Shown here: one piece after another, positions 1 to 9,549 of the stretch
How the letters are laid out: each line of letters begins with the position of its first letter
Position numbering within the stretch: position 1 is the stretch's first letter
Assembly (NCBI GenBank): GCA_012271135.1
Contig: JAAXGZ010000096.1
Location: 39,569 to 103,568, forward strand
Source: Caldilineales bacterium
Lineage (GTDB): Bacteria; Chloroflexota; Anaerolineae; Caldilineales; Caldilineaceae
Reading direction: 5' to 3'
Length of the DNA: 64,000 nt
Translations under genes and position numbers: made by a program
The notes under the pieces: model-generated
What the model saw: the letters and a program-made list of their open reading frames with translations, nothing else
What the model was told of the DNA's origin: nothing
The model's database searches: none

Positions 1-2
1 GC

Positions 3-1019
3 TCCCGCGCCCGCGGCGACTGGCATGATGAATCAGACATCGATTTGATGGTCATCGCGGATTCCCTGTCTTCGGAAGAACGCAGGGCACTGACCCGGTT
101 GGGCAGGCAGTTGAGGCAAGGAACGACAACCCGCCTGTACGGTGGACCGGTGTACGTTCAGATACTGTCCATGACCCGTGCCGAGTTCAACCGGGCGCGC
201 CGCTCGCGAATGCATCTGGCTGGTGGAGTCCAGCACGACGGGCTGATGGCCCAAGGAGAACCCATGCCCCCCGTGGAGCAAAACGAGCCGTGGCCGGCTG
301 TTCAGAATTTTCTGCAGTTATCGTTCGAGGCCATGTTCCATGCCCTGCGCGCGGAGGGGGATGGAGGGCATAAGGAAGCCGTTTTGCACTCCTACCATGC
401 ACTGGAGCTCTGTCTCAAGGCGTATATCAGTGCACTGGGGAAGGCTTTCCCTTGGAAGCACGATCTGACGCTTCTGATCGGCCTGATTGAAAGGGACGAA
501 CAGAAGGTGGACTTCAGCGCCCTAACCTCGGAGTGGTGTGACGAGATGCTGGAACTGCGGCGTCTGGGTCCCTATGTTGCACACATTGAACTATTCGAGG
601 ACGCCGCGGACATCTTGGACTTGGTGCAACAAGCCTGTGGGGCCTCCGCGGCCCGGACGCTGGAACTGGTAGGGCGTCAACCTGCTGAGGTGGGCTACAG
701 ATTCCCTGTCAAAGTAGATTACTTTGACATCCACACCGACCGACCACTGGGGGGACTGGAGGATGCATCTTCTTTCGAATTCGCTCAGGAACGTTTGGAG
801 GAAAGGGGCGAGGTGCAAGGCGAACGACGCATCCTCTTGCGAATGGCACGCCGCTTATATCCTACGCATCAGGTGGATGTGTTGGAGCGTCAGATGAACA
901 GCACCCCTCCCGCAAACTGGCCCTCTGTGGAGGACCTGATGGATGGAAAGTGGTCTCCTGACACCAACGATACCAGGGTAAACGCAAAGTCGCGGGACGA
1001 GGGTGAATCGGAGCAGTGA
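3..1019 (+). CDS. MNT-HEPN nucleotidyltransferase protein (5' truncated)
   Basis: The frame is open to the window edge, so the true start lies upstream. Its first residues read GDWHDESDIDLMV, the glycine and paired-aspartate (SDIDL) motif of minimal nucleotidyltransferases (MNT). A HEPN-like helical region follows at roughly residues 95-210, with a possible R-x6-H motif (RLGPYVAH). In known MNT-HEPN pairs the MNT part AMPylates or neutralises a HEPN ribonuclease; here both seem to be one chain. The last ~90 residues (a Gly/Glu/Arg helix, then LLRMARRLYP and a leucine-rich end) resemble the C-terminal tail of Rpn/DUF4351 nucleases, although no PD-(D/E)XK core is visible. MNT is well supported, HEPN is likely, and the tail assignment is a guess. 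The neighbouring hyu genes give no functional link. Confidence 0.7.
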   Translation, partial: SRARGDWHDESDIDLMVIADSLSSEERRALTRLGRQLRQGTTTRLYGGPVYVQILSMTRAEFNRARRSRMHLAGGVQHDGLMAQGEPMPPVEQNEPWPAVQNFLQLSFEAMFHALRAEGDGGHKEAVLHSYHALELCLKAYISALGKAFPWKHDLTLLIGLIERDEQKVDFSALTSEWCDEMLELRRLGPYVAHIELFEDAADILDLVQQACGASAARTLELVGRQPAEVGYRFPVKVDYFDIHTDRPLGGLEDASSFEFAQERLEERGEVQGERRILLRMARRLYPTHQVDVLERQMNSTPPANWPSVEDLMDGKWSPDTNDTRVNAKSRDEGESEQ

Positions 1020-1621
1020 AGGGCCGGTTGGGGAGGGATGACCGAGACCCTTTGGCATAGAATAAATTCATCGGCGATTGGGATTAAAGCAACATGGAAT
1101 ATCCATGTTGCGGCCCGATGCCGGGCCGTCGCCAGCACAATCAGATAAAGAGGACCGCCGTGCATCCCATGGGGTGTCTACATCCCCACGTCCCCACGGC
1201 GACCCTCATGGCCTATATTGTCGCATGCCCCGACCCTGCCCTGCTGGAGGCCCTGTGCGCCTTCGCCCACCATCTGCAAGCCCTGCCTAGCACATGCGGA
1301 CTCACGGTCCAGGCAACTGTACGGGCTCTGGGAAGAAACCCGGGCGTGACGACCTTGCTGTCGGACGGTCTCGCCAAGCGGACCTGGGGTAGGTACGGTC
1401 TGTCACCCCGGAACGGGAGCCACCGACCGGTCGCGGCTGACACCGCTCTCGTCACTTCGGATCATACTAAGGGTAGGTAAAGCCTATCCGTAGGTGCAAA
1501 GTTTCCGGGGGAACACGGTCGCCGATACCGGTCCGACCCGTTTCGGCAAAACCGCCGCCCTCCGTAGAATTCCGATGACTCTCCGGGACAACCCCAACAC
1601 AAACTTCTTGGAGACCTACCC
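1020..1621. other. 600-base gap, possible degraded ORF
   Basis: No convincing gene. A 128-codon open frame on the plus strand (1094-1480) has a protein-like middle (CPDPALLEALCAFAHHLQAL) that may be a leftover of a transposase-like N-terminus, but both ends look non-coding. The last 20 bases carry GGAGA ahead of hyuB. Confidence 0.3.
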
Positions 1622-3358
1622 ATGCCCCACGCAGATCCCATTCTGGTGGAAGTCATTCACAACTATCTGCTGTCGGCCGCGCGCGAGATGCAGCGCAACC
1701 TGATCCGAACCTCGTACAACACCATCATCTACGAGATCCACGACTTCGGATTGGGCATCTACGACGGCCAATGCAACCTGCTGGCCGAAGCCCCCGGCTT
1801 GGCGGTCTTCACTCGGGGTAACGACTATGGGCTGCGCAAGGTGGTGGAGTTCCTCGGCAAGGACAACATCCATCCCGGCGACTTGATCCTCCTCAACTAC
1901 CCCTACTGGAGTTCGGCTCACATCCTGGACGTCTTGGCGGTGTCTCCTATCTACCACGCGGACGAACTGGTGGGCTTCACGGCCGTGAAGCAGCACTGGC
2001 TGGATCTGGCCCAGAAGGACCCGGGGTACTGCCTGGATACAACAGATGTTCATCAAGAGGGCCTGATCCTCCCCTGCAGCAAAATCTACGAACGGGGCGT
2101 CCTGAACCGCCAGGTACTCAACCTGATCCGCTTCAACACGCGCATGCCCGATCGGGTCATCGGGGACATGCACGCCCAAATCTCCTCCTGCCGCACAGGT
2201 GAGCGACGAGTGCAGGAACTGGTGGCGCGTTTCGGCATTGACACGTATCGGGAGGCAGTAACCAAAATCCTCGATCACGGCGAGCGGTTGGCCCAGGCGG
2301 GTCTGGCAAAGCTGCCGAAGGGTACTTGGACGGCCCATGACTTTCTGGACGACGACGGCATCGACACGGATCGGCTGGTGAAGATGCAGGCCACGGTGAC
2401 CGTTTCGGACAGGGAGATGATCGTGAACTGGTCCGGCTCCGATTCCGCCGTCAAGGGCCCCATCAACCTGCCCATCGGGTCCACCATGGGCATCAGCGCC
2501 TTGGTGTTCAAGGCGATCACCACGCCCGACAGCCCCGCCAACGCCGGCAACTTCCGACCCTTGAAGGTCATCGCGCCGGAAGGTTGCGTCATGCACGCAC
2601 AACCCCCGGCTCCCACCTTTACCCTTTGGACCTCCCTGCTGGCTCCCGAAGTGATCACCAAGGCCCTGGCCCAGGGCATGCCCGATCTGATTCCCGCCTG
2701 TTCAGGCGGTGATGTATTTGACGTGATGGGGGTCGGCATCCATCCGGATACCGGTCAGTACTGGCTGGAGGCGACCAACGAAGGGGTTGGGTTCGGGGCG
2801 CACGCCGGCGGCGACGGCGAGACCGGGATCATGCACCTGTCCGAACCCGGATGCCGGAACAATCCCATCGAGGTGCTGGAAACCAAGGCGCCGTGGTTGA
2901 TCGAAGCCTACGCCATACGTCAGGACTCGGGAGGTACGGGCCAGCACCGCGGTGGCCTTGGCGTTCTGCGCAGTTACCGCTTCCTGGCGGACGCGGCCTG
3001 CCTTACCTTGGTCAAGAAGACCCGCACCCGTCCGTGGGGCATGGCCGGAGGCGGAGATGGTATTCAGGGAGAGGTGATCGTTCGGCCCGGTACGGACCGG
3101 GAGAAGGTCACCGGCGCCGTCTACGAGCACATGCAACCTGGCGAAGTACTGGTCAACTGTTCCGGCGGGGGCGGGGGTTGGGGGGATCCTGTCCGGCGGG
3201 ATCCGGCAGCGGTCCTGGAAGACGTTCGAATGGATTACGTCTCGCCCGAAGCCGCCCGATCCGAGTATCGGGTTGCCATCGACCTGGAACGCATGGAGGT
3301 CGATGAGGCAGCCACGAAGGCATTGCGGGAAGATGACGACGGACACGGTACGCTGTAG
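1622..3358 (+). CDS. hyuB: hydantoinase B/oxoprolinase family protein
   Basis: At 578 residues this matches the HyuB family, the B subunit of ATP-dependent N-methylhydantoinase, 5-oxoprolinase and acetone-carboxylase-like enzymes. Family features seen are the N-terminal DPILVEVIHNYLLSAAREMQRNLIRTS block, the GDLILLNYPYWSSAH region near residue 100, the GERRVQELVARFG segment and the glycine-rich C-terminal GGGGGWGDP around residue 515. GGAGA lies just before the ATG. hyuA follows 193 bases downstream on the same strand; the two subunits normally act together in ATP-driven cleavage of a cyclic amide. The exact substrate (hydantoin, oxoproline or another) cannot be read from sequence. The unusually wide spacing may hold a second promoter, though none was recognised. 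Confidence 0.88.
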   Translation: MPHADPILVEVIHNYLLSAAREMQRNLIRTSYNTIIYEIHDFGLGIYDGQCNLLAEAPGLAVFTRGNDYGLRKVVEFLGKDNIHPGDLILLNYPYWSSAHILDVLAVSPIYHADELVGFTAVKQHWLDLAQKDPGYCLDTTDVHQEGLILPCSKIYERGVLNRQVLNLIRFNTRMPDRVIGDMHAQISSCRTGERRVQELVARFGIDTYREAVTKILDHGERLAQAGLAKLPKGTWTAHDFLDDDGIDTDRLVKMQATVTVSDREMIVNWSGSDSAVKGPINLPIGSTMGISALVFKAITTPDSPANAGNFRPLKVIAPEGCVMHAQPPAPTFTLWTSLLAPEVITKALAQGMPDLIPACSGGDVFDVMGVGIHPDTGQYWLEATNEGVGFGAHAGGDGETGIMHLSEPGCRNNPIEVLETKAPWLIEAYAIRQDSGGTGQHRGGLGVLRSYRFLADAACLTLVKKTRTRPWGMAGGGDGIQGEVIVRPGTDREKVTGAVYEHMQPGEVLVNCSGGGGGWGDPVRRDPAAVLEDVRMDYVSPEAARSEYRVAIDLERMEVDEAATKALREDDDGHGTL

Positions 3359-3551
3359 GACCTTGCCGACCGTTGCAGGGCCGCGGTTGTCCAGATACGT
3401 TTCGGCAATTGTGGCGGGTAAACGGGTTCCCGTAATCCCGCTTCCGACGTTGGAACAAGAGGGGACCGCATCGCCGGCACACAGTCCCGCGAGGAACCAT
3501 CCAAGATGAATACCAACACACCAGGGCAGGTTGGGTTGCAGGGGGAATATT

Positions 3552-5570
3552 GTGCATGTAGCAGTTGATGTTGGCGGCACCTTCACGGATGTCAGCATCC
3601 TGGACGAAGCGACCGGTGCCTACCGGTTCGAAAAGGTGGAGACCGTGCCGGCGGATCCCGCCTCCGGAGTTCTGGCCGGATTGGGCAAGGCGGTGATTGA
3701 GCCACAGGAAATCGCCTACTTCATTCACGGCACAACCCTCGGCATCAACGCGCTTCTGACGCGCACCGGAGCCAACGTCGCAATCGTCACCACACGCGGG
3801 TTTCGCGACGTGTACGAACTGGGCAGGACCGACCGCGATCCGATGTACGACTTCAAGTACCGCAAGCCCCCGGCCCTCGTGCCGCGGCACAGGGTCTTCG
3901 AGGTCGAGGAGCGACTGAATTTCCGAGGCGAAATCCTCACCTCCTTCAACCAAGACGACGCCCTCCAAGTCGCATCCCGCATTGGAGACTCGGGTGCGGA
4001 GGCGGTGGCAATCTGCTTTCTGCACAGCTATGCCAACCAGATCCATGAACTCGCAATGCAGGAAGCACTGGCACAGGCCTGTCCCAACCTGCCGGTGACC
4101 CTCTCCAGTGATCTCTGCCGGGAGTACCGAGAGTACGAACGGACGAGCACGGCAGTGGTGAATGCCTATATCCAGCCGATCACGCGCGCCTATCTGGGAC
4201 AGTTGGACCGGACACTGGCGGAAGCGGGTTCGTCCGGTCAGTTCCTGCTGACCCGTTCCGGCGGTGGTGTGATGACGGTGGCCTCGGCCCAGGCGGAGCC
4301 GGTGCAGTTGATCCTATCGGGACCAGCGGCGGGAGTCATTGGCGCAGCCGCCTTCGGCGAGGTAATCGGGGTTCCGAATCTGATCACGCTCGACATGGGT
4401 GGCACCAGCCTGGACACTTCGCTAATCGTGGACGGACAACCCCGATACAACCATGACCAGATCTTTGAGGGCCTGCCCATTTCCAAACCCGCCATCGACA
4501 TCCACACCATTGGCGCCGGCGGCGGCAGCATCGCCTGGGTGGATGCGGGAGGGCACCTGCAGGTGGGTCCCCAAAGTGCCGGATCTGTACCTGGACCGGT
4601 CTGCTACGGCAAGGGCGGCCGCGAAATCACGGTAACCGACGCTGCTCTGGCAGTCGGCTACCTCGATCCGGGCAACTTCCTTGGTGGCGAAATGGCACTG
4701 CAGGTAACTCAGACACACGCGTTACTTTCCAAACTGGCCAAGCAAACCGGTATGCAACCCCTGGATGTCGCGAACGGAGTCCTTCGCATCAGCACGGTCA
4801 AGATCGCCGGCGCGGTAAGGGAAATCTCGGTGGAGCAGGGACATCACCCACACGACTTCTCACTCTTCGCCTTTGGCGGCGGAGGGCCGTTGCTGGCCTG
4901 CAGCGTGGCACGGGAATTGGGTTTGCCCACCGTCGTCGTACCGCCAGGCACGGCCAATTTCTCAGCCTTCGGCATGCTAATGGTTGACGTGGTGCACGAC
5001 TTTGCCCAAACCTTTGTCTCCGGCATCGATTCACTTCAATTGGATGCCGTGAACAGCATACGCGAGTTGCTGGTGCGAGAAGCTGGAGAAGCCTTGGATG
5101 CCGACGGTATCGAACCGCGAAACCGACGTCTTGAACCCTTTGCCGAAATGCGCTATACGGGGCAGGAACACGCGGTGACGATTCCCCTGCCCGCGAATCC
5201 GTTGACCCCAGACGACGTGCCGGAATTGGTCTCCCACTTCAACACTGTACACGAACGGCACTACGGGCACAGCATGGAGGATCCAGTCGAAATCGTGACA
5301 CTGCGTCTGCGCGCGACCGGCCTGCTTCCGAGGCCTGACATTCCCGAGATGAAGGAGGCCGCGACACCTCAAGTACCTCGGCCCAAGGGATCGCGCGCCG
5401 TTGTGGGATCACAGGTCGCCTATGTCGTCTACGAGCGCGCGACTTTGCCCAAGGGAATGTCACTGCATGGCCCGGCCATCGTTGAGGAACCTACCTGCAC
5501 GACCGTGCTGCATGAAGGCGACATTCTGACTGTGGGTTCCCATGGGGAACTACATATCGCGATTGGGTAA
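3552..5570 (+). CDS. hyuA: hydantoinase A/oxoprolinase family protein
   Basis: HyuA-type subunit of 672 residues. The N-terminal actin-like nucleotide-binding fold shows DVGGTFTD at residues 6-13, and a second phosphate-binding strand LDMGGTSLD sits near residue 280. HGTTLGINALL (~60) and GAGGGSIAWVD (~322) are family hallmarks. I prefer the GTG at 3552, preceded at six bases by AGGGGG, over the TTG at 3531. It should bind ATP and pair with HyuB encoded just upstream. Whether the pair opens hydantoins, 5-oxoproline or a related lactam is not decidable here; no carbamoylase or transporter sits next to it. The gene appears intact. Confidence 0.9.
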   Translation: MHVAVDVGGTFTDVSILDEATGAYRFEKVETVPADPASGVLAGLGKAVIEPQEIAYFIHGTTLGINALLTRTGANVAIVTTRGFRDVYELGRTDRDPMYDFKYRKPPALVPRHRVFEVEERLNFRGEILTSFNQDDALQVASRIGDSGAEAVAICFLHSYANQIHELAMQEALAQACPNLPVTLSSDLCREYREYERTSTAVVNAYIQPITRAYLGQLDRTLAEAGSSGQFLLTRSGGGVMTVASAQAEPVQLILSGPAAGVIGAAAFGEVIGVPNLITLDMGGTSLDTSLIVDGQPRYNHDQIFEGLPISKPAIDIHTIGAGGGSIAWVDAGGHLQVGPQSAGSVPGPVCYGKGGREITVTDAALAVGYLDPGNFLGGEMALQVTQTHALLSKLAKQTGMQPLDVANGVLRISTVKIAGAVREISVEQGHHPHDFSLFAFGGGGPLLACSVARELGLPTVVVPPGTANFSAFGMLMVDVVHDFAQTFVSGIDSLQLDAVNSIRELLVREAGEALDADGIEPRNRRLEPFAEMRYTGQEHAVTIPLPANPLTPDDVPELVSHFNTVHERHYGHSMEDPVEIVTLRLRATGLLPRPDIPEMKEAATPQVPRPKGSRAVVGSQVAYVVYERATLPKGMSLHGPAIVEEPTCTTVLHEGDILTVGSHGELHIAIG

Positions 5571-5760
5571 AGAATGGCGCGGCCCACCGATGTGCTGTCT
5601 GTTCTGCGACGATCCGCAGACCACTGAATTCCAAGTGCGTCGGGACAGCACTTTGAGCCTCATTGTGCGCTGTTGAACAGCTGCCAGTTGACGGACGCGC
5701 TTCGCACCTGTCCAGTCGCCACCAGGCTCAGGCCTGTGAGGCCAACCAGCTACAGGCCGA

Positions 5761-6352
5761 TCACTGCTTCTTCGGCCGATAGTCTCTCGGATCGTGGCAA
5801 GCATCGTAGGTCGCTTGGTCGATTTGAACCCACTTCGTTCCTGGAATCCCTGAGAACTACTACCGGGAGCAACCGGGTAGCAGGATTCAAAATGGAGCAT
5901 GCGATCTTGCTCTTGAGCAATCTCTTTCGCTAGGCGCACCGCGGGTCCGAAGTCCGAGTCCTGGCTCACGATGATGGCGACTTCGTACCGTTGGTCGTAC
6001 GCGCCCCGCACCAAGTCCAACGCCAAGCTCCCACGCCCTTCTCTTGTCCCCCAGGGTTCACTCTGCCCCGATATACGTGAATCCCTCGGCGCTTCAGATA
6101 CCTGATCTTGTTGGACCAGAATCCGTGCCAGAAGAGGTTGGTACGTGGGTTGGGAATCCCCGTGTAGAAACGAATCTCCTCAAGAGTACGCCCTGATGTC
6201 TGTAACAAGGCCCGCGCCAACATCTCCACATCGTAGCTTGGCCAAGCATAAGGAGACGACCGATTGTCCGGAGACCGCCGATCGTCGACCCAGGCTTCCT
6301 TTGCCAAGTGGTAGAGATTCTGGCCGTTGAGATGGCGCGCATAAAAAAACAC
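5761..6352 (-). pseudogene. NYN-domain (LabA-like) protein, multiply frameshifted
   Basis: Two minus-strand frames and part of a third reconstruct one NYN (PIN-like) ribonuclease-family protein. The N-terminal part carries NGQNLYHLAKEAW and RTLEEIRFYTGIP...FWHGFWSNKIRYLKRRGIHVYRGRVNPGGQEKGV. After a shift near 6028 the chain continues LALDLVRGAYDQRYEVAIIVSQDSDFGPAVRLAKEIA. After another near 5850 it ends GIPGTKWVQIDQATYDACHDPRDYRPKKQ with a TGA at 5761. At the very start the expected MRAIFF-DGQN is disrupted at a T run, and the first family aspartate is Asn. With at least two and probably three lesions the gene is very likely dead. Its flanks are the convergent hyuA and hisE. Confidence 0.8.
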
Positions 6353-6590
6353 CCGCCCAGGGACATGACCAGAGCCACAATCCAGCGGACGGGGAGTAAC
6401 TTGAGCACAGGCTGTACCCTGTGTACCTCCCTGTCAAATGCAAGGTGTACAACACGCGGACACCGTTTCAGTCCACAGCTGCCTGCCGCCATTCAACAGA
6501 ACATCCCTTTTGTCCTTTTGTCCAACAGCCGGGATTGGTTACACACTGAAGTTCACAAACATCCCGCATTGGCAGGGGACCCGCACCAAC

Positions 6591-6872
6591 TCATTGGGCG
6601 CGCCGGACAAACACCGCCTCCACATCCGCCCATGACAACCCCCTGTCCGCAAGCAGTACCAGGCTATGGTAGAACAGGTCCGCCATCTCGTTGGTCAATC
6701 GGCCATCATCCTGCGCCAAGGCCGCGATCACAACTTCAACGCCCTCTTCTCCAACCTTCTGCGCAATCCGTTGCGTTCCGTCCCTGAATAGGGACGTGGT
6801 GTAGGAACCCTCCGGCATGTTGGCCTGCCGCTGCCGAATGACTCGTTCGAGATCTCGAACTACATCGCTCAT
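6591..6872 (-). CDS. hisE: phosphoribosyl-ATP pyrophosphatase
   Basis: A 93-residue HisE, all-alpha NTP-pyrophosphatase fold, catalysing the second step of histidine synthesis (PR-ATP to PR-AMP plus PPi). Diagnostic segments are [31 protein letters not shown] and the [11 protein letters not shown] helix. The frame is open much further upstream, but the ATG at 6872 gives the standard length and overlaps the end of hisI by four bases (ATGA), pointing to translational coupling. It is the last gene of the his operon. hisE and hisI are separate genes here, unlike the fused hisIE of enterobacteria. Confidence 0.93.
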   Translation of the reverse strand: MSDVVRDLERVIRQRQANMPEGSYTTSLFRDGTQRIAQKVGEEGVEVVIAALAQDDGRLTNEMADLFYHSLVLLADRGLSWADVEAVFVRRAQ

Positions 6873-7240
6873 TGTTCCCGCTCCAAGTCCGATTCCAACC
6901 GTCGAAAGAAGCAGGTCCGGGCACCGGTGTGACAGGCCGGACCATGCGGCCTGGCCAGCAGGACCAACGTGTCCCCGTCGCAATCGACCAGGATCTCCTC
7001 GACATCGATAAAGTTTCCGCTGGTGGCTCCCTTGTGCCAGATCTCCCGGCGGCTTCGACTCCAAAACACGGCCTGACCCAACTCCGCGGTTCGCTCCAGC
7101 GCCTCTCGGTTCATCCAGGCAACCATCAGGACTTCCAGGGACTCGGCATCCTGAACCACCGCGGTAACCAAACCCCGGGCGTCGAACTTGACGGAGTCCA
7201 GAAACTCGGCGTGCTCCAACACCTGTGCGTCGGTCGTCAT
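6869..7240 (-). CDS. hisI: phosphoribosyl-AMP cyclohydrolase
   Basis: HisI of 123 residues using the ATG at 7240. An in-frame ATG at 7270 would add ten residues and overlap hisF by 20 bases, so the shorter start is preferred. It is a zinc/magnesium metalloenzyme that opens the adenine ring of PR-AMP, the third step of histidine synthesis. Family motifs present are [17 protein letters not shown], the metal-binding [11 protein letters not shown], and the C-terminal [12 protein letters not shown] containing the conserved cysteines. It lies between hisF and hisE in a tightly packed minus-strand operon. Confidence 0.93.
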   Translation of the reverse strand: MTTDAQVLEHAEFLDSVKFDARGLVTAVVQDAESLEVLMVAWMNREALERTAELGQAVFWSRSRREIWHKGATSGNFIDVEEILVDCDGDTLVLLARPHGPACHTGARTCFFRRLESDLEREQ

Positions 7241-7250
7241 GGCTGCTCGT

Positions 7251-8039
7251 TCAGGAACCGAACCCGTCAAGGCGGACCGGAATCCCCTTGGCCGCCATGT
7301 GTTCCTTGACTTCCCAAATGCTCAACTGCCGGAAGTGGAACAGCGATGCAGCCAAGGCCGCGGCGGCGCCGCCCTTGGTTACGGCATCGGCAAAGTGGCT
7401 GGCCTGGCCCGCGCCCCCACTGGCAATAACCGGTATCGAGACGGCATCGCTAACGGCCCGGGTTAAGTCGAGATCATAGGTTTCCTGGGTTCCGTCACCG
7501 TCCATCGATGTCAGCAGCAACTCACCCGCCCCCTTCTCTTCCACTTGTTGAGCCCACTCCACGGCATCCAGGCCCGTGTTGATGCGCCCTCCGCTCACAT
7601 AGACGTCCCAGGCGGGGCTGGCACCGGGTGGAGTCTGCCTCCGCTTGGCGTCGATGGCTGTCACGATGCATTGACTGCCGAACCGCTCGGCACCGTGGGA
7701 GATGATGTCGGGGTTGCGCACCGCGGCGCTGTTGACGGACACCTTGTCCGCGCCGGCCAGCAGAATCGCCCGCATGTCGTCCTCACTGCGAATCCCACCG
7801 CCGACCGTGAACGGAATGAACACGGAATCGGCCACCTGGCGCACCATGTTGGCGACAATCTCACGGGCTTCATGGGTGGCGGTGATGTCCAGGAATACCA
7901 GTTCGTCCGCGCCTTCCCGGTCGTAGAAGATGGCTTGGCTAACCGGATCCCCGGCATCCACCAGGTCCACAAATTCCACCCCCTTGACCACACGTCCGTT
8001 GTGAACGTCCAGGCAGGGAATAACCCGTTTGGCCAACAT
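7251..8039 (-). CDS. hisF: imidazole glycerol phosphate synthase, cyclase subunit
   Basis: HisF of 262 residues, a (beta/alpha)8 barrel that uses ammonia from HisH to convert PRFAR to imidazole glycerol phosphate and AICAR. The catalytic aspartate is in VIPCLDV (Asp11) and the second in the TAIDAK segment. Phosphate-binding loops are [12 protein letters not shown] and [10 protein letters not shown]. The length is normal and the gene looks intact. hisA lies only three bases upstream, and the partner hisH is two genes upstream in the same operon. Confidence 0.96.
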   Translation of the reverse strand: MLAKRVIPCLDVHNGRVVKGVEFVDLVDAGDPVSQAIFYDREGADELVFLDITATHEAREIVANMVRQVADSVFIPFTVGGGIRSEDDMRAILLAGADKVSVNSAAVRNPDIISHGAERFGSQCIVTAIDAKRRQTPPGASPAWDVYVSGGRINTGLDAVEWAQQVEEKGAGELLLTSMDGDGTQETYDLDLTRAVSDAVSIPVIASGGAGQASHFADAVTKGGAAAALAASLFHFRQLSIWEVKEHMAAKGIPVRLDGFGS

Positions 8040-8042
8040 GAA

Positions 8043-8798
8043 TCAACCCCCGGCTTTGCAGACGGTGATGGCTTCCGGCAGCTTCAAGGCCCCAGTGTAC
8101 AGGGCCTGACCTGAAATAAACCCGATGATTCCCGGCTCCTTCAGGTTGACCAGGGCCTGCACATCCGCCAGAGATCCAATGCCGCCGCTGGCAATGACGC
8201 GCAATCCCGATTCGCGGGCGAGGTCCGCCGTCTCCCGGAGATTCACGCCGGTCAGCATCGCGTCCCGCGCAATGTCGGTGTAGACAATCAGTTCCACGCC
8301 CAAGTCCTGCATGCGCCTGGCCACCTCCACCGCGGACAGATCGGTCTGTTCCTGCCATCCGTGCGTGGCCACCATGCCACCCCGCGCATCCAGCCCCGCC
8401 ACCACTCGGTTGGCCCCAAATTCCACGATAGCGTCCTTCACCACATCGGGCTTGCGCACGGCCACCGTACCGAGAATCACCCTGTTCGCACCAAGACCCA
8501 GGATGTACTTGACGTCGTCCAGGGAACGGATGCCGCCACCGAACTGCACCGGCACGTCCACAGCCCGGCGGATGTCCGAGAACGCCCGGACGTTCACCGG
8601 CACCTCGGCCGCTTCACCCACGACCTGCCCCAAGGCCCCGTCCAGGTTCACCACGTGGAGCCACTCGGCGCCTTCGTCAACCCAGTGCCGGGCCATGGCC
8701 GAAGGTTCCTGGCTGAAGACGGTTGCGGCATTGGGGTCGCCTTGGCGCAGCCGCACACAGGCGCCGTTGCGCAAATCGATGGCGGGGAAGACGATCAC
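8043..8798 (-). CDS. hisA: phosphoribosyl-ProFAR isomerase
   Basis: HisA of 251 residues, an Amadori-rearranging (beta/alpha)8 barrel homologous to HisF. The N-terminal MIVFPAIDLRNGACVRL carries the catalytic Asp8, and VVAGLDARGG carries the second aspartate. Phosphate-binding glycines are in QFGGGIRSLDD and ASGGIGSLADV. The Trp in HGWQEQTDL fits HisA rather than the bifunctional actinobacterial PriA, but I would not exclude dual activity on sequence alone. It sits between hisH and hisF; the 74 bases up to hisH contain no other gene. Confidence 0.95.
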   Translation of the reverse strand: MIVFPAIDLRNGACVRLRQGDPNAATVFSQEPSAMARHWVDEGAEWLHVVNLDGALGQVVGEAAEVPVNVRAFSDIRRAVDVPVQFGGGIRSLDDVKYILGLGANRVILGTVAVRKPDVVKDAIVEFGANRVVAGLDARGGMVATHGWQEQTDLSAVEVARRMQDLGVELIVYTDIARDAMLTGVNLRETADLARESGLRVIASGGIGSLADVQALVNLKEPGIIGFISGQALYTGALKLPEAITVCKAGG

Positions 8799-8872
8799 TT
8801 GGTATCACCAAAAATGTTGGAGTTGATTTCCATCCACCGGCCGGCCGTCACAACTCGGGGCAACGGGCCTGT

Positions 8873-9535
8873 TCAAGCGACCCGTTCCTCAACGGTCCGC
8901 ATGAAGTTGGTCAGGATCCGAAGACCAACCTGCTGGCTCTTTTCGGGGTGGCATTGGATGCCCCAAAGGTTGCCGGACTGCAGCACGCTGGCATAGGACA
9001 CTCCATAGTCGGTGGTGGCCAGAACCACGGACTCGTCGGCAGGAACACACCGGTACGAGTGGGCGAAATAGGCGTAGGCATGGTTCGGGACCCCATCCAG
9101 CAACGGGTCGGTTCGCTGTTGGTGGAGTTGATTCCACCCAATCTGCGGGACACGCAACATACGCGCCGGCTCCCTGGGATCGGCCATCGCCTCCGGGAAG
9201 CGCAGGACCTGCCCGGGCACAAGGCCCAACCCCTGATGACGTCCCATTTCCTCGCTCTCGTCCAGCAACAGCTGCATGCCTACGCAAATCCCGAACAACG
9301 GCACCCCGTCAGCCACTGCTTCCAGCATGGGCTCTTCCCAACCCTTGTTGCGGACATTGTCGACGCTGCTCCCGAATGCGCCTTGGCCCGGCAGCACCAG
9401 GGCACTGAAGCCGGTCAGGCATTGAGCCCGGTCCAATATCGCCACTTCGATGTTCAGCGGACCCGCCACGTGTGTGAACGAGTTGCTGATGCTGCGCAGA
9501 TTGCCGACCCCGTAGTCGATGATTGCCACTGTCAC
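8873..9535 (-). CDS. hisH: imidazole glycerol phosphate synthase, glutamine amidotransferase subunit
   Basis: HisH of 220 residues, a class I glutamine amidotransferase feeding ammonia to HisF. The catalytic triad is visible: Cys84 in FGICVGMQLL, and His196 and Glu198 in QCHPEKS. The oxyanion-strand region LPGQGAFGS is typical. The frame is open far upstream, but a GTG at 9535 preceded at seven bases by GGGAGG gives TVAIIDYGVGN, the standard HisH N-terminus. It is co-directional with and 14 bases after the DUF402-like gene. Confidence 0.95.
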   Translation of the reverse strand: MTVAIIDYGVGNLRSISNSFTHVAGPLNIEVAILDRAQCLTGFSALVLPGQGAFGSSVDNVRNKGWEEPMLEAVADGVPLFGICVGMQLLLDESEEMGRHQGLGLVPGQVLRFPEAMADPREPARMLRVPQIGWNQLHQQRTDPLLDGVPNHAYAYFAHSYRCVPADESVVLATTDYGVSYASVLQSGNLWGIQCHPEKSQQVGLRILTNFMRTVEERVA

Positions 9536-9549
9536 GCACCGCCTCCCGA

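Noticed and set aside
1094..1480. 128-codon plus-strand ORF as a real gene
   Set aside because: Only a short central stretch looks protein-like, the ends resemble non-coding sequence, and no ribosome binding site is visible. Kept only as a gap note.
6591..9535. Complete histidine pathway in one operon
   Set aside because: Only hisH, A, F, I and E are present. hisG, hisD, hisC and hisB are not in the window, so the set is partial.
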